A DNA stretch of 27,564 nt. It comes from Geosiphon pyriformis (Eukaryota > Glomeromycota > Glomeromycetes > Archaeosporales > Geosiphonaceae). How positions within the stretch are numbered: position 1 is the first letter of the stretch; each line of letters opens with the position of its first letter. The position numbers and the translations under genes were made by a program. Below are positions 22,540-27,564 of the stretch, in pieces. A model generated the notes under the pieces. It ran no database searches and had not been told where the DNA came from. It saw only the letters and a program-made list of their open reading frames with translations. The DNA is taken from contig JAAOMT010000394.1 in the NCBI GenBank assembly GCA_016748015.1, positions 1-27,564 of the forward strand. The letters are read 5' to 3'.

Positions 22540-23459
22540 GAAATAAGTAATTTATTGATTTAATTATTATGCAATATATCATCAATTTACTTTACTTTAT
22601 AAAAGAATTAGTCTATTTGCCTGAAGGTAAGAAATACATTTATCATTAATATAAAATTTATACTCTTATTTAACACTTTTTTCTTTACCATTTTCTAAGT
22701 AACAATTATTTTGATTTTTTTCTTAAATGGTAAATTTCTAGATGGTTTTTTTTATATTTCTAAATTTAAATATTTTAGTTATAAGGCTTATTAGATTCAA
22801 TTCAATAATTTAAAAATTTATTTTATTCATTAATTAATTTGTTATAAAGAATATTCTTACAAACTTAAAATATAATATTCAATGATGATAATTGTTTAAC
22901 AACATTTTATTTTTAAATCTATTAATTTTTTGACATTATTTTTTAAAAAAAAATGCTCAAAAGTTCGATTGATTTACAAAAAACCTGTATAATTTTCATT
23001 TTCATTTTAAAATTTATATTAATTCTAATTTTTTAATAGTTCTTGACTTCATTGTTTAATTATTAAAAAACAGACTATATTAAAATATTAATAGAAAAAT
23101 CAAATTTATCTTATTTTAAATTAAGTTAATATTAAAATTAATTAACTATTTATATGTTCTTTAAAAAATATGTTTATTTTAAAGTTTAGGAATTGTAAGT
23201 AAAAAGTTTAAATTCATCTCATTGATTAAAATTAAACAATTAAATTAAAGTCACAAAATAATTGAAAATTTATTATTATGCTGATTTTTTAAATTGCAAT
23301 TTGTGTATAAACAATCAGAAATAGTCTGAATCATAAAAAAATTGATATGAATTAAGTTTGATTCTTAAAAGCATTGATACTTAAAAAAAATGCTCATTTA
23401 AAATTGAGATTTACTTCAAGTTTTTAATGAAAATGGTAATTTAAATTAAGTTATTTGCC
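22540..23459. other. AT-rich intergenic DNA, nothing recognised
   Basis: Homopolymer-rich, low-complexity sequence between the convergent kinase and Sel1-like relics. No open frame, RNA or repeat unit stands out. Confidence 0.6.
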
Positions 23460-24250
23460 CTTGCAGCTTTTAAATAGATTTCAAATATATTTCCTATGAT
23501 TTTTGTCGTTCCCACCCATTTTGATAGCACCATCCAAGGTTTTATTGTGCATTTCGATTTCCCGCCCTGCTTTTTTTAAATGGAATTTAAAATTGTGTTC
23601 TAGGCTTTCCCTATCCATTTCGATAATGTGTTCTAATTTTAGTTTGTGGACTCGGATTTCCCACTTTTTCCAGATTTTTTGTTATTTCTAACCTATTTCG
23701 ATAGTATGTACTAAGATTAATTTGTCCAAGTAAATTTCTCGCTTCCTACTACTATTGAATAGAGCTCAACTGCTTTTTCTTCATTTTTCGTCGTTCCCAT
23801 CCACAATGATACCGAAGTCCAAGATTGTATTGTGCCTTTGTATGTCATGCCTCTGCTGCTTTTGAGAAGAGTTCAAATGTTTTTGTGAAGTACCGATTCC
23901 CTAATGATAAAAATATCGCAAGAAAAATTGTCCAAAAGTATCTTCTGTATTTGCTGCTTGCGAAAATTCTAAAAATGCTTTTGTTAAATTGGAAATAGTT
24001 CCAATCCCATGTTTTAAAGAATAGCCGAGAAAATATTGTCTATCGAACGCTTTGAACTTTTATTATTCAAGTAATTGAATAAATTCTCGGTTTTTTTCTG
24101 ATTGCGCTCAAGATATTCTTTCACCAAGTTAGCAACTTTTGAATATTCATTAGCTGAGAAAATCGCAAAATTTTCTTTCATAAAAATCAATGCTCTCTCA
24201 AGTAAGCCGAGGGGTGAAGTAGGGTTTTCAATTGATGAAGTTAAAGACAT
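23460..24250 (-). pseudogene. Sel1-like repeat protein relic
   Basis: From 24250 on the minus strand an open stretch reads through FSANEYSKVANLVKEYLERN and FNYLNNKS, resembling the region before the repeats in fungal Sel1-kinase proteins. A frameshift near 24014 then leads to Sel1-style units: LGYSLKHGIGTISNLTKAFL with FSQAAN, GIGTSQK, and KAAEA...HTKAQYNLGLRYHCGWER, then decayed pieces down to about 23465. There are several stops (for example the TAG before GIGTSQK). Sel1 units are alpha-helical protein-protein interaction repeats. In this fungal group they often sit on the same polypeptide as a kinase, but here the relic points towards the kinase on the opposite strand. No intact start region was identified. 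Confidence 0.65.
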
Positions 24251-24259
24251 AACTTGAAT

Positions 24260-25487
24260 ATTTTGTATGGATAAAAAAGGATTTTTAAAGAGTTCGTCTT
24301 GCCAATAAATAAGAATTTTAACTTGTTACATCACATTCCCGGAAAAGCTAGGCCTTGAAAAAATCTGAAACACCAGAATGTAAATGTTTTGAAAAAAGAC
24401 GCTTTCTTCATTCACTCATTTACATTACTTAAACGGGATAGAAATCGTCTGGAACTCAAATGACTGCAAAAGGCATAAAAAATTTAAATATGCTTATCTT
24501 GATTGTTGAATTTGTTATTGACCTAATTTTTGACTAAAGATGACTTTACAACTAATATTAAATTCTGTAATAGTGGCAATTTTTGTAGCCGATTTTTGCT
24601 GCAATTGTAACAACATTTTCCTTCACCAATCTGCTAATTTAGGATTTTCAGTCCTTCATCTTGAAAAGAGAAAATAAAACTTTTGTCTCAGCTGGTTCAC
24701 TTATTTAGAAAGTCTTAAGATTTTAGGGATGTATCCGCCAATTAGCTGACCGGTTCTTTCACTTTGATCATGGATATTGTTGTCTTTTGTTATCGCACAT
24801 TCTTAATTTCATACATGTTCAACATATTTAAAATATATTTTGACATTTTATGTTCGAAATTTTCCATGAATTCATTGATCAATTATGAAATTCTATTTTA
24901 TTGAATTAGGGACTATATTTGGTATTTGAATAAAAACCCTACTGGTTGATATAAATTGCAAAAAGATAATTTATTTCTAAAATTAAATATGTATATTTAC
25001 TTGAATAGAGTGCCGTCTGGGGAATATTTCGTGCCATTACACCAACAGAATATCACGCCGTTCCTGGATGATGTGTGAAAAGAAAAAAAGGGTTAGTTTT
25101 GATGAAGCTTAAAGTGAGCGAGATGATCAACACTGGAAACGGTGCTATACTTTGCTCAAAGGCAAATTGGGATCAAATTGTTGTGAGCCTTCATATTTTA
25201 AACTTTGTAACTGGGAAACATTGACTAGCACCGTTGCCCTATTTAAGTATTTACCGCTAGCCAGAATCTTTGTTTTAGCATCCATCAATTGATTTTTCAT
25301 GTTACATCCGGTTCCTCAACCTATTCAGCCTAAAATATTTACTTGAATCGATCCTGCCTACTATATATTGGTTACAGTGCTTGTCTTGCGAGTGTGCAAG
25401 CTATGTTTACTATAAGCGTTCACAGTCTATGAGGAATCCAGAACCACAATTCCAAGCCACCACTGTGCTAGAAATTATAACATGTTG
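24260..25487. other. Intergenic DNA with mixed composition, no gene recognised
   Basis: The first part is AT-rich and probably the eroded upstream of the Sel1-like relic. From about 25010 to 25487 the sequence is noticeably less AT-rich than its surroundings, ending sharply at the outer repeat boundary. All frames there contain stops and no domain could be named. It may be an old transposon piece. Confidence 0.5.
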
Positions 25488-25649
25488 ATCAATGCTGAGC
25501 AGTATGCCAAGCCGAAAAGAAAAACCGGTAATAATCGAGTTATGAGCGAAAAAATAAACAAACTAAATAAATTTCAAGCAATATAATTTAATGATAATTT
25601 TACCCGTTCTTTAAATGCTGATCACTCATGAATAAATATCAGGATTTTT

Positions 25650-26065
25650 TATTTCATGTAAAAGAGTCACTACATAAACGTGTTCCCAGCTATATATTAT
25701 GAGAGTACGGCTGTATTGCATATCGTTTATTCAATGATTATGAACACAATATTTCAGGAAGATAACTCTCCAATTCACAAGTGGGAAAGTTACGAAATCA
25801 AGATAATCTTGGAATGGTCTCCACGAGCGTCAGATAGAAAAAATTGGAAGAGAAGCCAAAAATTTTATTTACCGACGAACAGAAACTGGTTTGGAGGAGA
25901 GCGTGCTTGCTAGCATAATTCTGATGGAAACTTTTAGGTATTTTACTGCATCGAATGGTATTCAATCAAAGACAATTCTTCAATTTATTGACTCGATGCC
26001 AAAACGTGTTAAAGAAGTCATAAAAAGAAAGGTTATGCGGCCATTTTATAGTGGTATGTTTTCAA
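25650..26065 (+). pseudogene. Tc1/mariner transposase relic (right copy)
   Basis: Longer than the left copy. It reads NTIFQEDNSPIHKWES then IKIILEWSPRASD, matching the Tc1 core F-Q-x-D-N-x-P-x-H and W-P-x-x-S-P-D-L. After a disrupted stretch it gives FTASNGIQSKTILQFIDSMP and KRVKEVIKRK, the family's C-terminal end. The first DDE aspartate and the whole DNA-binding N-terminus are missing, and the usual NPIENLW segment is scrambled. No terminal inverted repeats were found next to it. Confidence 0.8.
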
Positions 26066-26377
26066 TAATAAAATTATAATGGAAAATGTATTCTTATTAA
26101 AAAATAAAAGCAGCAAGCCATTATGATAGCTTTTTTAATATCCATCTGCTTGTACTTTAAGCCCGTGTTGATCCTGGTGTGACTATGAGGGTGGGGCTGT
26201 ATCAAATGGTTTAACTTTTCTTTCCCTTCAATAACTGCAATATGTATAAACACAAAAAATTCTAAACAAACGCTGTTTTTGGGATCTTTCGTTTCTTTAA
26301 TCTTAGTAAATCTTGCATTCAAAAAATAATTTTTATATCGTACACCATACAACTTTTGAATTTTATCTTCATAAAAA

Positions 26378-27098
26378 ATGTTTAGAATTATTTTCCTCTT
26401 GATTACTATCCTTTCGTATTGGGTTAGGGTGGACGGTGCTACTTTAATCCCAGAATGCAAAGCTTGCACAGATACGGATGCCGCTCTCTCTACTTGTCTT
26501 GGCACAAGTTCGGTCAGTGAAGTCAAGAACTTACCTAAAGAAACTATATTGGATTGCTTTTGCAAGCAGACCATAATTAATGGATATGCGAGGTAGGTGA
26601 AAACTTTTGGGGATATTAGAGCGTGTTCGTGGGTAAATGTACTTGAGTTGAATGAAAAACAAGCTGGGTTAGTAATTTTACTAATAGATACTCAAATACA
26701 TAAACAGCTGCTTTAAATGCCCATCATCAGTTGAATATGGATCGACTGAATATGCTTCGGTATCTGGTATGCAGTCTAGTTGATGCATTGTCATCGATTG
26801 TCGCGCGTCTCTTAGTTTTCGCTATATTTTCTTTACAGATACCATCAAAAGTTGCAAAATTTATTACCCGAGCAGAGCTATAATCGACCCAACTGAAAAC
26901 TCAACTGAGACAACCGGAAAGTCAACAGAGACAACCGAAAAGCCAACTGAGACAACCAAAAATTCAGACACCATTAAAGGCCCATTTGGGATTAAAACTA
27001 TGATAAATAGCGCCAGTGATATTAAGTACAACGGTTTTTGGAATCATATAATTGCTGTTTTCCTGCTAATTTTTCTCTCGAAAGTTTTCCTTTTGTAA
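26378..27098 (+). CDS. Secreted 8-Cys protein with GPI-anchor signal (copy C)
   Basis: Exons 26378-26592, 26708-26766 and 26839-27098; introns 115 nt (GTAGGT...AAACAG) and 72 nt (GTATGC...TTACAG). The 59-nt middle exon is supported because it is the only choice found that joins exon 1 and exon 3 without stops and adds two cysteines. Product 177 aa: signal peptide (1-21); a domain with cysteines at 27, 30, 40, 60, 62, 73, 76 and 97 (CxxC-C-CxC-CxxC-C); a Thr/Glu repeat linker (about 110-131, units of STETT-K type) suited to O-glycosylation; and a C-terminal tail with small residues (N148-S149-A150), a short polar spacer and a hydrophobic end (162-177), the layout of a GPI-attachment signal. 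Likely a plasma-membrane or wall protein. I recognise no named family; other fungi have GPI-type proteins of similar cysteine spacing. Confidence 0.85.
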
Positions 27099-27564
27099 TT
27101 GTAACATTAGAGTTAGCTAGAATTTGAATCGACTTCTTTTTGCCTCCCATAAAAGCTGTACTTTTCATTTTATTATATAGTATACTCTAGGCTATTGGCC
27201 AATTTTTCGCATATAAAAGTTTCGTTTGAAAAATAAAATTCACTCAAGTTTTAAATTTTGTTACAAAAAAACGATGAGCGTTTCGGTATTCATTAATTCC
27301 AAATTTATGAAATATAAACTGGGTTCAGATTAAATTTTTCACAAATTATCAGTTATATTAAAAATCTTGATAACTTTTCATGTATTTTGTATAAATTATC
27401 AAATACAAAATATCTATTTGAAATATTATATATGTTATATTGGCTTAAGTTAACAAAATAGAAAATATTATTAAAGTCAAATTCTGGGTTTTATTGTAAT
27501 TACTTTTAATATTTCAACTTATTTTTTTAATAAATATTACTATTGTTAAATTTTTTGAATTGAA

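Larger units (their letters stand above)
25488..27564 (+). repeat. Outer inverted duplication, right arm (cut by window end)
   Basis: Reverse complement of 2590-4536, from ATCAATGCTGAGC at the inner edge to the last base of the window. Holds a Tc1/mariner relic and the complete 8-Cys GPI-type gene. The extra length over the left arm comes mainly from sequence deleted in the left copy (transposase middle, Thr/Glu repeats, GPI signal). Confidence 0.93.

Noticed and set aside
26074-26574. 166-aa minus-strand open frame, the longest frame in the right arm
   Set aside because: Antisense to exon 1 and promoter of copy C. The equivalent frame is interrupted in the left arm, and the sense strand has signal peptide, cysteines and splice sites.
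1-27564. CRISPR arrays, tRNA or rRNA genes, prokaryotic operon features
   Set aside because: No spaced direct repeats, no recognisable tRNA T-loop/acceptor pairs, and spliced eukaryotic genes throughout.

Overview
The window is AT-rich eukaryotic DNA with short spliced genes (introns of 70-126 nt with GT-AG ends), trinucleotide microsatellites and many decayed gene copies. Three things suggest an arbuscular mycorrhizal fungus (Glomeromycotina, Rhizophagus-like). One is a protein kinase with the N-terminal CxxC...CxxC...SGN module and WIPW...NVNKIGRGGFG start seen in that group's expanded kinase families. The second is a Sel1-type repeat relic. The third is a set of membrane-anchored class-3 lipase-like proteins. 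The taxon is an inference from protein style, not a database result.

Layout: 1-94 is a (TTC)n microsatellite, followed by a dispersed repeat. 490-1200 is an old relic of a secreted 8-cysteine protein gene. 2590-4536 is the left arm of a large inverted duplication; it carries a C-terminally truncated copy of the 8-Cys gene and a Tc1/mariner transposase relic. 4537-7030 is AT-rich with no clear gene. 7030-10190 is the left arm of a second, inner inverted duplication and carries an intact four-exon lipase-like gene on the minus strand. 10464-10892 encodes a small secreted beta-gamma-crystallin-like protein. 10900-14900 is AT-rich and empty. 14916-16335 is a second intact lipase-like gene (minus strand). 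17220-19900 is the right arm of the inner duplication, with a broken lipase copy on the plus strand. 21129-22535 is a broken kinase gene and 23460-24250 a broken Sel1-like gene. 25488-27564 is the right arm of the outer duplication, with the complete 8-Cys GPI-anchored protein gene and a matching Tc1 relic; this arm runs off the window.

How the genes fit together: most of the coding content is aimed at the cell surface or outside it (8-Cys GPI-type protein, signal-anchored lipase-like proteins, secreted crystallin-like protein). Duplication is the main theme. The two inverted repeats are nested and roughly concentric (midpoints near 13.6 and 15.0 kb), so most of the window is an imperfect, eroded palindrome. 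In each pair one member is complete and the other is damaged. All three lipase-like genes carry Gly where the catalytic Ser is expected, while Asp and His remain, so this looks like a pseudoenzyme lineage or one with a changed mechanism. No evidence of a working cassette or pathway beyond these paralogues was seen.
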